DNA of 54,812 nucleotides from an uncultured Clostridium sp. (GCA_905212085.1 CAJMDF010000008.1:1-54812); one strand, 5' to 3'. Shown: positions 26,624 through 34,687, counted from the stretch's first letter. The notes: generated by a model from the sequence alone, not told the origin. Made by a program: numbers and translations.

Positions 26624-26847
26624 TCTTCGATATTTTTAACAAAAATACTAAAGAATTCAGCTAAAGTTATTCCCATAGCGTTGCATATTGCATTTATAGT
26701 TGAAATTTTAATATCTTTAGTTCCTTTTTCAGCGTAACTTACACAACTTTTTGATAAATCAGCTGACCATGCAAGTTTTTCAGCTGTCAAATGTTTGCTT
26801 TTCCTAAGTTCGGATATTCTTTTTGCAATATGTTCATTAATACTCAT
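26620..26847 (-). CDS. XRE-type HTH regulator
   Basis: A compact Cro/C1-type helix-turn-helix protein of 75 residues: RISELRKSKHLTAEKLA, then LSKSCVSYAEKGTKDIKISTINAICNAMGI. It resembles SinR-like single-domain repressors. The start is set at the ATG at 26847; an in-frame start at 26877 would add ten unsupported residues, and neither has a strong ribosome site. It is divergent from a small LuxR-HTH gene and probably acts on the palindromes between them. Confidence 0.85.
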   Translation of the reverse strand: MSINEHIAKRISELRKSKHLTAEKLAWSADLSKSCVSYAEKGTKDIKISTINAICNAMGITLAEFFSIFVKNIED

Positions 26848-26870
26848 ATAATAATACCATTTAATTAATA

Positions 26871-26908
26871 TTGACATATTAATACTAATTTAGTAGAATT
26901 AAATTCTA
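26871..26908 (+). promoter_or_regulatory. Near-consensus promoter overlapped by a palindrome
   Basis: TTGACA (26871-26876), a 17-base spacer and TAGAAT (26894-26899). The perfect palindrome TAGAATTAAATTCTA (26894-26908) covers the -10, and TAATACCA/TGGTATTA (26852-26859 and 26914-26921) flank the region as a wider inverted repeat. These are candidate operators for the XRE regulator. Confidence 0.6.
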
Positions 26909-26954
26909 TATAGTGGTATTACTATAAAGAACTATAACAAATAGGTAATTGATA

Positions 26955-27176
26955 ATGAATTTGAATGCAACTCAAATAAAAATCTTAGAGGTGTTATCAT
27001 CTGGTAAAACTGCAAAACAAACAATGTTAGATTTGAATTTATCAAAATCTGAATATTATAAATTATTTAATAATTGTAAAATTCAATTGAATGCTAAAAA
27101 TAAGATAGAAACATTGTTAAAAGCTATAACTTTGCAAATTATAGATAAAAATAGTTGTAAAAAAGAAATAAATTAA
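26955..27176 (+). CDS. Stand-alone LuxR/GerE-type HTH protein
   Basis: A 73-residue protein that is essentially only a GerE-type HTH: LNATQIKILEVLSSGKTAKQ, then MLDLNLSKSEYYKLFNNCKIQLNAKNKIETLLKAI. The canonical glutamate and threonine of the recognition helix are replaced, so DNA specificity may differ. There is no receiver or ligand domain. AGG lies eight bases before the ATG, and the promoter upstream is strong. It pairs with the divergent XRE gene. Confidence 0.7.
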   Translation: MNLNATQIKILEVLSSGKTAKQTMLDLNLSKSEYYKLFNNCKIQLNAKNKIETLLKAITLQIIDKNSCKKEIN

Positions 27177-27189
27177 TTTTCTATTTTAT

Positions 27190-27912
27190 TTAAAAAAAGT
27201 AGTTTGGACTTCCAAGGGCAGGACGTCTTCTAAATTGGCGTAATACTGTGGCTGAATATGGCAATTCTTCATACATTTTTAATTCTTCTGGGAATGGTGA
27301 TACTTTCATTCCTGTGTATGTTTCTATGATTTTTTTGTCATATTCTTCAATCCCTGATGATTGTGTTAATTCTACATTTTTTATAGTTCCGTCTTTTGAG
27401 ATAATACATTTCATTACAGGTTCTTGTGGAATGTATGAGTAGATTGTCGGAATTCTATCAAATAAATAATTGCTGACTTTTTGTATGTATTTTTGATATG
27501 CTTGTTTAACTTCTTCAGGAGGCTCGACAGGCATGATTGACATTCTTGCTGTTTGGTATCTTTGGACTTTGTGTTGAAATCCGCTTGTCATTACGATATT
27601 TGCAAGGTTTGATTCTTTCGGGAAAGGTTTGAACGGAGCTGATTTTTGAACAGCTTCAATTACAGCTTTATCAAAATTTGTTCCGCTTGCCTGCTTAACT
27701 TGAATATCGGTAACGCTTCCGTCAGGGTGTATTGTATAACTTACTGCAGATACTGCATCTTCAGGTCCTGTGTATTTGAGATTGTTTTTTACTATACTTT
27801 GAACTTCTTTGCCGTATTCATCAACAAATTTATTTACATCAAATTCGTCTGCAAATGCAAAATTTGTTAATAACCCAACAAATATAAGTAATTGTATAAT
27901 TTTTTTTAACAT
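27190..27912 (-). CDS. Exported protein with two TonB_C-like domains
   Basis: 240 residues with a signal peptide (cleavage likely after AFA at 21) and no proline-rich spacer or retained membrane anchor. Two copies of a TonB C-terminal-like fold follow: VSYTIHPDGSVTDIQVKQASG...AVQKSAPFKPFP, and CIISKDGTIKNVELTQSSG...SPFPEEL. It lacks the features of a classical energy-transducing TonB, so a periplasmic or surface binding role is more likely. GAGGAG precedes the ATG. It follows a paralogue by 21 bases. Confidence 0.75.
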   Translation of the reverse strand: MLKKIIQLLIFVGLLTNFAFADEFDVNKFVDEYGKEVQSIVKNNLKYTGPEDAVSAVSYTIHPDGSVTDIQVKQASGTNFDKAVIEAVQKSAPFKPFPKESNLANIVMTSGFQHKVQRYQTARMSIMPVEPPEEVKQAYQKYIQKVSNYLFDRIPTIYSYIPQEPVMKCIISKDGTIKNVELTQSSGIEEYDKKIIETYTGMKVSPFPEELKMYEELPYSATVLRQFRRRPALGSPNYFF

Positions 27913-27933
27913 TTTAGCTCCTCATTTTAGAAT

Positions 27934-28635
27934 TTACCAATTGACAGGAATAAATATAGGAGGATAAATTCTTGTATTTTTATTCATGTCAAATGTGTAT
28001 TTGATTTCTTTCTTTTTTAATATGGCAGGAGGTTCAGGTAGTCTGTAACCTGTTAATGTTTTTATAATATTGTTATCATATCTTTTAGAACCAGAAGATG
28101 ATAATATTTCAACTTTTTTGATAGTTCCGTTTGGTAAAATTGTTATTTCAAATACTGCACTGTCGGTTATCCAAGAATAAGATGTTGGAAAACGTTTTTT
28201 TATTAGTTCTCTGACTTTATAATAATAGCGATTATCAATTTGTTGTGCATTTGGGGTATCTTTGACATAAACATTATTATGCACATTGTAAGTATTTGTG
28301 AAATTAAAATCATAATTAATATTTATGCTGTCATATTTAATATTTGGTGGAAAAGGTTTAAATGGAGCTGATTTTTGAACAGCTTCAATTAATTGTTTGT
28401 TGAGTTCTTCATCTTCTGATGATATAACTTTTATGTTTTCAACAGAACCATTTTTATTTACAGTAAACGATAATGTTGCCTGTGTATTTTTTTCTCCTTT
28501 ATATTTAAAATTTGTATTGATTTGTTCTTGTAAATATTTATTATATTCTTGAATCGTTTGATTGTCAGATTCTGCAAAAGTAATATTTCCTGTTAAAAAT
28601 GCAAGAATACCAAAAATTATAAACCATTTTTTCAT
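27934..28635 (-). CDS. Exported protein with two TonB_C-like domains (paralogue)
   Basis: 233 residues with signal peptide MKKWFIIFGILAFLTGNITF and likely cleavage after TFA. Two TonB_C-like units are present: LSFTVNKNGSVENIKVISS...AVQKSAPFKPFPP, and ITILPNGTIKKVEILSSSG. It shares architecture and the AVQKSAPFKPFP block with the next gene, so the two arose by tandem duplication and are cotranscribed. AGAGGG precedes the start. Confidence 0.75.
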   Translation of the reverse strand: MKKWFIIFGILAFLTGNITFAESDNQTIQEYNKYLQEQINTNFKYKGEKNTQATLSFTVNKNGSVENIKVISSEDEELNKQLIEAVQKSAPFKPFPPNIKYDSININYDFNFTNTYNVHNNVYVKDTPNAQQIDNRYYYKVRELIKKRFPTSYSWITDSAVFEITILPNGTIKKVEILSSSGSKRYDNNIIKTLTGYRLPEPPAILKKKEIKYTFDMNKNTRIYPPIFIPVNW

Positions 28636-28705
28636 ACATTAACCCTCTTTAATTTTTTATGAAATTTTTATTGAAAAAGACCTTTGAATTTTTTATAATT
28701 CGATT

Positions 28706-28811
28706 TCAAGTTTGTTCTAAAACCTGATTGATAAGTGAAGCTACATGCTTTTTTAGTTTAGACTTTTCAAGTTTATACTAAAATCTGATTTGCGGGTGAA
28801 GCGGCACGCTT
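28706..28811. repeat. Tandem pair of a gene-end repeat
   Basis: Two 45-bp units (28706-28750 and 28767-28811) share TCAAGTTT-n3-CTAAAA-n-CTGATT-n5-GTGAAGC-n5-GCTT. Each ends in a small palindrome (GAAGC...GCTT). The second runs into the ffh stop codon. A related copy lies at 45125-45169, and partial copies at 47081-47099 and 47281-47299. Confidence 0.7.
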
Positions 28812-30238
28812 CATTTGAAACGTCGCATCATTTTCATAGCTTTATTCATTGCATGCTTGCCAAGTTTCCCTTTGAAACCGCCAAGACCGCCCATGTTACC
28901 CATTTTACTCATGTCAGGCATGTTTTCCATTTTGCCGAACATATTTTTCATATCTGACATGCCTTTCATCATCATTCTCATTTGTTCAAACTGTTTTACG
29001 TATGTATTTATTTCTGCTAAATCCATACCGCAGCCTTTTGCAATACGTTTTTTACGACTTGTATTAAGCAAGTCAGGGTTTGAACGTTCTTCAGGTGTCA
29101 TGCTGGAAATGAACACTTCCATTTTTTTGAATTGTTTGTCACCTTCATGAGAAATCTTATCTCTGTCATCTTTGCCTATATTAAGACCAAGCATGCCAAG
29201 TAGGTTGCCCATAGAACCGAAAGCTTGCATTTGTTTTTGCATTTTCAAGAAATCGTTGTAAGAAAAGTTATTCTTACTCATTTTTTCTTCAAGTTCACGA
29301 GCTTGTTTTTCATCAAAAACTTCCTGTGCACGTTCTACAAGTGATACTATATCACCCATCCCTAAAATACGTGTAGCCATGCGTTCAGGGTAAAAATCTT
29401 CCAGGGCATTAAGTTTTTCGCCTGTACCTGTTAATTTAATAGGTTTGCCTGTGCAGTATACAACGCTTAATGCAGATCCGCCTCTGCTGTCACCATCAAG
29501 TTTTGTCAATACAAGACCTGTAAGACCTAATTGTGCGTCGAAGTTTTCGGCAACGTTTACAGCTTCTTGTCCTGTCATTGAATCAATTACAAGAAGTTTT
29601 TCAGTCGGGTGGAAAATTCTGTCTATTAAAAGAAGTTCCGCCATCATGTCAGTATCGATTTGTAATCGGCCGGCAGTATCTAAAATAAGTGTATTAAATC
29701 CGTTTTGATTAGCATAATCAATTGCACCTCGTACAATTTGTTGAACGTCTTTGCTATCAGGAATTGTAAAGACTTCATTTTCAATTTCTTTACCAAGAGT
29801 TTGTAATTGAGAAATAGCTGCGGGCCTATATACGTCACATGCCACAAGGAGTGGTTTTCTGCCTTCTTTTTTTAATTTAACCGCAAGTTTTGCAGATGAT
29901 GTTGTCTTCCCTGACCCCTGAAGTCCAAGCATCATAATCATGTTTGGATTACCTGAAAAATCAAGCGGTTTAGCTTCTTTCCCAAGTAAATTTATAAGTT
30001 CATCGTGAACAATTTTGATTAATTGTTGAGAAGGATCAACGCCTTCTAAAACTTTTTCACCTTCAGCTTTATCTTTAATTGAAGATATGAAAGCTTTTAC
30101 AACACGTAAATTTACATCAGCATCTAAAAGAGCTCGTCTGATTTCTCTGAGAGCTTCCTGCATATTATCTTGGGTAAGCTCTTTACCTCGAGTTTTGCTG
30201 ATTATTTCCTGTAATTTTTCACTTAAACTATCAAACAT
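28811..30238 (-). CDS. ffh: Signal recognition particle protein Ffh
   Basis: The GTPase/M-domain protein that binds signal peptides and SRP RNA. G-domain motifs: GLQGSGKTTSSAKLA, DVYRPAA, DTAGRLQ, TKLDGDSRGG, and a methionine-rich M domain from about 325 to 475 (MRMMMKGMSDMKNM and MKMMRRFK at the end). The C-terminus is slightly longer than the usual 450. The stop TGA lies in a palindromic repeat. No ribosome site precedes the ATG; an extended -10 lies six bases upstream. Confidence 0.97.
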   Translation of the reverse strand: MFDSLSEKLQEIISKTRGKELTQDNMQEALREIRRALLDADVNLRVVKAFISSIKDKAEGEKVLEGVDPSQQLIKIVHDELINLLGKEAKPLDFSGNPNMIMMLGLQGSGKTTSSAKLAVKLKKEGRKPLLVACDVYRPAAISQLQTLGKEIENEVFTIPDSKDVQQIVRGAIDYANQNGFNTLILDTAGRLQIDTDMMAELLLIDRIFHPTEKLLVIDSMTGQEAVNVAENFDAQLGLTGLVLTKLDGDSRGGSALSVVYCTGKPIKLTGTGEKLNALEDFYPERMATRILGMGDIVSLVERAQEVFDEKQARELEEKMSKNNFSYNDFLKMQKQMQAFGSMGNLLGMLGLNIGKDDRDKISHEGDKQFKKMEVFISSMTPEERSNPDLLNTSRKKRIAKGCGMDLAEINTYVKQFEQMRMMMKGMSDMKNMFGKMENMPDMSKMGNMGGLGGFKGKLGKHAMNKAMKMMRRFK

Positions 30239-30244
30239 ATTTGA

Positions 30245-30250
30245 ATTATA
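30245..30250 (-). promoter_or_regulatory. Extended -10 element six bases before the ffh ATG
   Basis: On the minus strand TGCTATAAT (a TGnTATAAT extended -10) ends six bases before the ffh start, and no Shine-Dalgarno is visible. Transcription would begin at or next to the ATG, implying a leaderless message. The -35 position is poor, as is common for extended -10 promoters. Confidence 0.5.
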
Positions 30251-30257
30251 GCATAAA

Positions 30258-30590
30258 CTAATCTTCGATGTTATCGAAATTCATGTTAGTTTTTATATCG
30301 TCTTTATGTTTATCTTTGTAGTTTTCACGTGCAACTATTATTGGGAAAGACAATGGGAACGTCATCATTTCAGCAATCCCCAATAATCCGTTTTTAAATC
30401 CCGGTTCGTTTGACGGATCCGGATGTTCAGGTGCTAAAAAATCAACACCGCCGTAATCTTCGCCTACACCAAAATTGATTTTGTCAGAAATAGGTTGAGT
30501 TAAATTATCAGCATTATTTTGTATAAAAGATTTAGTATTGTTAGTTACATATTTTCTTATGTTTGCTGATGTGATAGATAGTATTCTCAT
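30258..30590 (-). CDS. Small lineage-specific protein, function unknown
   Basis: 110 residues with no recognised domain, signal peptide or membrane segment. It contains INFG at 38-41, the F-G part of the motif shared by other unassigned proteins here, and a modestly hydrophobic stretch near 73-88. AAGGA precedes the ATG. It lies just upstream of ffh on the same strand, but ffh has its own promoter signal inside this gene's end. Confidence 0.65.
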   Translation of the reverse strand: MRILSITSANIRKYVTNNTKSFIQNNADNLTQPISDKINFGVGEDYGGVDFLAPEHPDPSNEPGFKNGLLGIAEMMTFPLSFPIIVARENYKDKHKDDIKTNMNFDNIED

Positions 30591-30742
30591 TAGAATTCCT
30601 TTATAAATTGCTTTTTCATGAATTATAATTCGAAAAAGTTTTTTTGTGCTACTTACATAGTAAAAATTTACATAATTTTACAAAAAATTTTTTATAGCAA
30701 AACATCATACATATTTATGATTTCATTTCAAATCTCGTTTGC

Positions 30743-30833
30743 TAATATATAACCATACTCCTTAGAGAACTAAGATACACATATCCCTAATCAACAGCTA
30801 TGCACTTCAAATGTACATAGCTTTTTTTTATTC
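30743..30833 (+). ncRNA. Candidate small RNA with intrinsic terminator
   Basis: On the plus strand a TAATATATAA element (30743-30752) could be a -10. It is followed by an anti-Shine-Dalgarno-like CTCCTT (30758-30763), a CTTAG-agaa-CTAAG hairpin (30761-30774) and a strong terminator: AGCTATG...CATAGCT (30796-30802 and 30816-30822), then eight T. No plus-strand gene lies upstream to use that terminator; the minus-strand neighbour simply overlaps its T run. Length would be about 75 bases. Not matched to a known family. Confidence 0.45.
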
Positions 30834-32123
30834 GGGAATTTCCATAGACATACAGTGTATGCCGCCATTGAGATCGGGTAGTATTTTTTTAGCTATGGCA
30901 TTATTTTCACCTGATACAAAATATACTTTGTCAACGTATGGTCTTACTTTATCTAAAAAAGCTTTTTCTAGGCTAAAGCCTGTTTTTTGTTGTACTTTAT
31001 CAGTTAAACCAAGAATTTCATCAAGATTTGATTTATTTGTTATGTATACTGTTTCATTTTTATCATTAATTAACACATTTGCATTCATATAATTGTGTAA
31101 TTGTCTTAGGTAAAAACTTTTTTTAGCTCTATTATTGGTGTCAAAAATTTCAAAAATTCTTGCAGGAACTTTTATAGTTTCATAACCTGCTTTTTGTAAT
31201 GCAGTTTCAACATCATTCATGTTGGCATAGGGGTTACTTTTTACGATTTCTTTAAACTGATTAAAATATAATACGATTCTGGTGTAAATTTTTTTTAATT
31301 CTTCACGTTCTATGTCAGAAGCTTTTAAAGCTGCATTTCTCACATTTATTGCTCCTTTAGCAAGTGTTTCCAACATTGTATTGTCATCGGAAATCAAAAC
31401 TTTTTTATCTTTTAGAGGCCTTAGAAATAAATCAATATGAAAATCTGCATATGGTATAGGGTATACATTTTTTACATTAAACATTTTTTTTAGTTCTTCA
31501 ATATTATATTTTTTTAATTCATTTTTGCCTATGAGTAGTTCATTTTCGTTTTGTTCATTTTTGGTAATAAAATAATTCCCGCCTTTAATGTGTGTCTGAG
31601 CAAGTTTGTTGTTTAGTACCATTTTATTTGCTTCAAGTTCTAGATCATAAATTTTTTTATCAATGTATTCAAATCCTTCCGGTGTAGGAATTTTTACAAG
31701 TTCTTTTCCGTCTTTTTTTACAATTGACAGATTATATAATGAATCCAGATATTCTTTATAACCATTTACCTTAAGGGTTTCTCGGCTAAATTCTTGAATT
31801 TTGTTATTTTGTAAATTAAAAATATTTTTTAAAAATTCTGATTTTAGAGTATTTTCACATGTAAGTAATGAATTGTTAACAATTCCCCAATAATCTTGTG
31901 CCCAGCAACCATTGCTGTTTTTTGCAGTTTCGAAGCAATCTGTTTTTAAGGCAGGTTTTTGAACAGAATTGTTAAATAGATAAACTTTGAAATTTTCAAT
32001 ATTCCCAATTTTCTTTAATTCTTCAGCAATGCCTGAAAAATTTGAGTTCATAACAAACCCTTTCAATTTTCGCGCATCGTAACCATTAAAGTTTATATTT
32101 TGTTGAGTTTTCCTAATTTCCAT
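30828..32123 (-). CDS. Divergent guanidino-group-modifying (agmatine/peptidylarginine deiminase-like) protein
   Basis: I read the 431 residues as a distant member of the agmatine/peptidylarginine deiminase superfamily. Family-like motifs appear in the right order: WAQDYWG (74-80, like WARDxGP), HIKGGNYF (178-185), FHIDLFLRP (228-236, like HxD) and GGIHCMSMEIP (420-430), with C424 as the likely nucleophile. The N-terminus carries INFNG (10-14) and no signal peptide. It probably acts on an arginine-like group, but the substrate is open; loss of activity is possible. No strong ribosome site precedes the ATG. Confidence 0.6.
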   Translation of the reverse strand: MEIRKTQQNINFNGYDARKLKGFVMNSNFSGIAEELKKIGNIENFKVYLFNNSVQKPALKTDCFETAKNSNGCWAQDYWGIVNNSLLTCENTLKSEFLKNIFNLQNNKIQEFSRETLKVNGYKEYLDSLYNLSIVKKDGKELVKIPTPEGFEYIDKKIYDLELEANKMVLNNKLAQTHIKGGNYFITKNEQNENELLIGKNELKKYNIEELKKMFNVKNVYPIPYADFHIDLFLRPLKDKKVLISDDNTMLETLAKGAINVRNAALKASDIEREELKKIYTRIVLYFNQFKEIVKSNPYANMNDVETALQKAGYETIKVPARIFEIFDTNNRAKKSFYLRQLHNYMNANVLINDKNETVYITNKSNLDEILGLTDKVQQKTGFSLEKAFLDKVRPYVDKVYFVSGENNAIAKKILPDLNGGIHCMSMEIPE

Positions 32124-32183
32124 AAATTATTGAAATATTGTAAAAAAAATATTTGCTAATAAAATAATAGTTTTTAATATATC

Positions 32184-32211
32184 TTGACAAAATATTTTGA
32201 TATAATAAAAT
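32184..32211 (+). promoter_or_regulatory. Promoter of the tRNA-Ser gene
   Basis: Consensus TTGACA (32184-32189), a 16-base spacer and TAAAAT (32206-32211). The predicted start is near 32218, about 18 bases before the mature tRNA. Confidence 0.7.
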
Positions 32212-32235
32212 AAAGATACGTCCAAACAATCGAAT

Positions 32236-32322
32236 GGAGGAGTGCCAGAGCGGTTGATTGGAGCAGTCTTGAAAACTGTCGTACGTTCACGCGTACCGTG
32301 GGTTCGAATCCCACCTCCTCCT
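32236..32322 (+). tRNA. tRNA-Ser, anticodon UGA
   Basis: A class II tRNA: acceptor GGAGGAG (32236-32242) pairs with CTCCTCC (32315-32321); anticodon stem GCAGT/ACTGT holds the loop CTTGAAA with anticodon TGA at 32270-32272. A long variable arm (TACG/CGTA stem) and the T arm GTGGG-TTCGAAT-CCCAC follow. CCA is not encoded. The discriminator base reads T, whereas bacterial tRNA-Ser usually has G. An intrinsic terminator follows. Confidence 0.95.
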
Positions 32323-32328
32323 AATTTT

Positions 32329-32356
32329 AAAAGCCACCTTTGAAGGTGGCTTTTTT
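32329..32356 (+). terminator. Intrinsic terminator of tRNA-Ser
   Basis: AAGCCACCTT (32331-32340) pairs with AAGGTGGCTT (32343-32352) over a two-base loop, followed by a T run. It lies seven bases after the tRNA. Confidence 0.9.
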
Positions 32357-32407
32357 AGTTTGAAAGATAAAGTAGCAAAATTTATTTTTAGATGTTTTAA
32401 TTGTGAT

Positions 32408-34012
32408 ATGTTTATAAATATATTTAATTTTAACAATAATCTTGGTGTTTCCCAAAAACAAAGTTTTGAAGGCAGATTGCCTAAAAAAGTTTTTTTTGAT
32501 ATAAGAGATATTCCTAAACTTACTTGCGCTAAATGTGGTAACGAACTTATTAGTATTCCTGAAAGAGATGAATTTCTTGATACATTTGGGGCTGTGGCTA
32601 AAAAAACATTAGCAAATCCTGTGTTTGATGATTTTCGTCAATTTAATGCTTTTAAGTTTTTAAAAAATTTATCTGAAAGACATCCGAGGACTTCACTCTC
32701 TCAAATTGTTAAAAATAAAATTGTAGAACATAAAATATTAAAATTCACAGATTTTGATAAAAAATTAATTAAAGAGGTTATAGATATTTCTAAAGATTAT
32801 ACTCAGAAATCTCCTCAAGTAATAAAAAAATTATATCCACTACGAGCAAAATTACCTGATGAATATAAAGATCTTATAGATTATATGTATATGTATTCAC
32901 TGCTATACCCGAAAAATACTTTTTCTGAAATTTTCAATAAAAAAGAGGTATGGAGTTATCATGATAAGTTACGAACATTACAAAAAGAAAAATTTCATCA
33001 TGCAAGCGAAATTGCATTTAATAATTTGAATAAGTTATGTGAAAGACTTCCAGAATCTCAAAGGGAAGAGTTTAATAAGTTAAATATTCAAGCTAACACA
33101 ATTATAAGTTATCAAGCATATCCTTCTATTACAAAGAAAATTATGTTAAATGATTTGTATAAGGATTTTTGGGGTAGGTTAGAAGATAAAGCTTTAGCGA
33201 AAAAAATTCAGCGACAAATAGAAAAACTTCCATATAATAATTTAAGTGGGAGCAATTTAATAATAGAGAATTTGAAATCCAGTGATAGAGAGATTATTAA
33301 AAATATTATAGATAATCTGTCATCAACTTTTGAGCATGTTGTGCCTCATTCGCAAAAAGGTTCAAGAGCTAAAGGTAATGGAATATGTCTGTGTAAAAAG
33401 TGTAATCTTGAACGTGCGACTATTCCATATACAACAATGATGCAATCTTTCCCGATGTTTCAAGAAAATTTGCAAAAACAAATTAATAAAGTGATTAGTT
33501 TTATCCTGCATAGGAAGCTTAAATCTTATGAAAATTATCCGCAAAATATTAAAAAAACTTTATTGGATGTGACTGATCAAAAGTTAAGAATTGATATTAA
33601 AAATTTTATAATAACTAAACACAAGAATATAAAAAATGAAATAGAAGAAGCTGAAAGAAAGTTAGATGAAAATCAAAAACTGTTTAAACAAACACAATTG
33701 GTTTTAAAAGAGAAAAAAGAATATATAAATAGATTATATGACGAATTAGTAATGCTGCAAAATTCAAGAATGTATCTTAAAACAAAATTAAATAAAAAAC
33801 GAAAATCATATGAAAGTATATTGAATTTAATCAGGGAAAGAAATAAAGATATAAATAGAGTATCTAAAGAATTGAAAAAAGTAAAATTAGATCAAAAACT
33901 TTTGAGAGATATCCAATTAAATAACTTACAAAGGATAAATGAAATAAGATCAGATATTGAAAGTTTAAAAATTAATCAAATTAATATTAATGAGTTAATA
34001 TCTGGGGATTAA
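32408..34012 (+). CDS. HNH-fold protein with C-terminal coiled coil
   Basis: From the ATG at 32408 the protein has 534 residues; a TTG at 32360 would add 16. It shows a CAKC half-zinc site (40-43), SFEG at 19-22, a central helical region, an HNH-type core (EHVVPHSQKGS...NGICLCKKCN at about 309-333) with the conserved His, Asn and CxxC, and a long coiled coil (about 400-530). HNH folds usually cut DNA; whether this one is a nuclease, toxin or structural protein is unknown. No membrane segment or signal peptide. No strong ribosome site is visible. Confidence 0.65.
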   Translation: MFINIFNFNNNLGVSQKQSFEGRLPKKVFFDIRDIPKLTCAKCGNELISIPERDEFLDTFGAVAKKTLANPVFDDFRQFNAFKFLKNLSERHPRTSLSQIVKNKIVEHKILKFTDFDKKLIKEVIDISKDYTQKSPQVIKKLYPLRAKLPDEYKDLIDYMYMYSLLYPKNTFSEIFNKKEVWSYHDKLRTLQKEKFHHASEIAFNNLNKLCERLPESQREEFNKLNIQANTIISYQAYPSITKKIMLNDLYKDFWGRLEDKALAKKIQRQIEKLPYNNLSGSNLIIENLKSSDREIIKNIIDNLSSTFEHVVPHSQKGSRAKGNGICLCKKCNLERATIPYTTMMQSFPMFQENLQKQINKVISFILHRKLKSYENYPQNIKKTLLDVTDQKLRIDIKNFIITKHKNIKNEIEEAERKLDENQKLFKQTQLVLKEKKEYINRLYDELVMLQNSRMYLKTKLNKKRKSYESILNLIRERNKDINRVSKELKKVKLDQKLLRDIQLNNLQRINEIRSDIESLKINQININELISGD

Positions 34013-34024
34013 TAATTTATTATT

Positions 34025-34687
34025 TTATGCCCAATTATATTTATAAGTTTCATAATCTTTAAGAATTTCTTGTGTGTTTATATTTTCTTTAATTTTAAAT
34101 ATAGCCATTGTATCCATTGTATCTAAAATATCTAAATATTTTAAGATACAGTGGTATTCTTCTCTATTATTAAAATCATGAATTAGTATTGTAGTATTTT
34201 TATTGCAATTCAATATAGTTTGTAGTGCACAAGCGACTCTGAATCTTCCATCAATAAATACAAAATCGAAATTTTTTTCTTCTTTGAAAATTTCATTAGA
34301 ATATGACGGATACAAATTTTTAGCTTCTGGATCTTTTGGGATACCTAAAAAACCGACTTTTCCAATATTTATATATTTAAATTTTAATCTTTCTTCTTTT
34401 TCTTTGTTGATTATAAAATCCCACTTTTCAAGATAACTAATCCAGTTGGGATCAGATTCTATTGAGGTAATATTTTTTATAGCAGTGTTTAACAAAACAA
34501 GAAATGTTGATCCGCCTGAACCAAATTCAAGATAATTATTGCATTTTTGGCAATGTTTAATGAGAAATTTTTTTTCTTTTTCAGAAAGTGCAATAGGGAA
34601 AAGATTTGGTCTATCAGTTTTTTGATCTGTTTTTAATAAAAATTTATTTTTTATTTGTATATATTTATTTTTTATAAATTTTAACAT
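34025..34687 (-). CDS. SAM-dependent methyltransferase-like protein
   Basis: 220 residues with a SAM-binding-type loop (YLEFGSGGSTFLVL, about 53-66), an acidic SIESDPNW strand end and FDFVFIDGRFR followed by ILIHDFNNR. This pattern is found in small methyltransferase-fold proteins of polysaccharide loci. The first 20 residues are lysine-rich. The substrate is unknown. It is convergent with the HNH gene, 12 bases apart, and stands alone. Confidence 0.75.
   Translation of the reverse strand: MLKFIKNKYIQIKNKFLLKTDQKTDRPNLFPIALSEKEKKFLIKHCQKCNNYLEFGSGGSTFLVLLNTAIKNITSIESDPNWISYLEKWDFIINKEKEERLKFKYINIGKVGFLGIPKDPEAKNLYPSYSNEIFKEEKNFDFVFIDGRFRVACALQTILNCNKNTTILIHDFNNREEYHCILKYLDILDTMDTMAIFKIKENINTQEILKDYETYKYNWA

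Noticed and set aside
26620..27176. Prophage or mobile island around the XRE/LuxR genes
   Set aside because: No integrase, structural, lysis or repeat borders are found; flanking genes are housekeeping.
28815..29708. Two plus-strand open frames opposite ffh
   Set aside because: Both are antisense to conserved Ffh motifs and show no start signals; they are shadows.
32360..32407. TTG start at 32360 for the HNH-fold protein
   Set aside because: It begins at the terminator of tRNA-Ser and has no ribosome site. The ATG at 32408 gives an N-terminus like other F-x-G proteins, so I prefer it.
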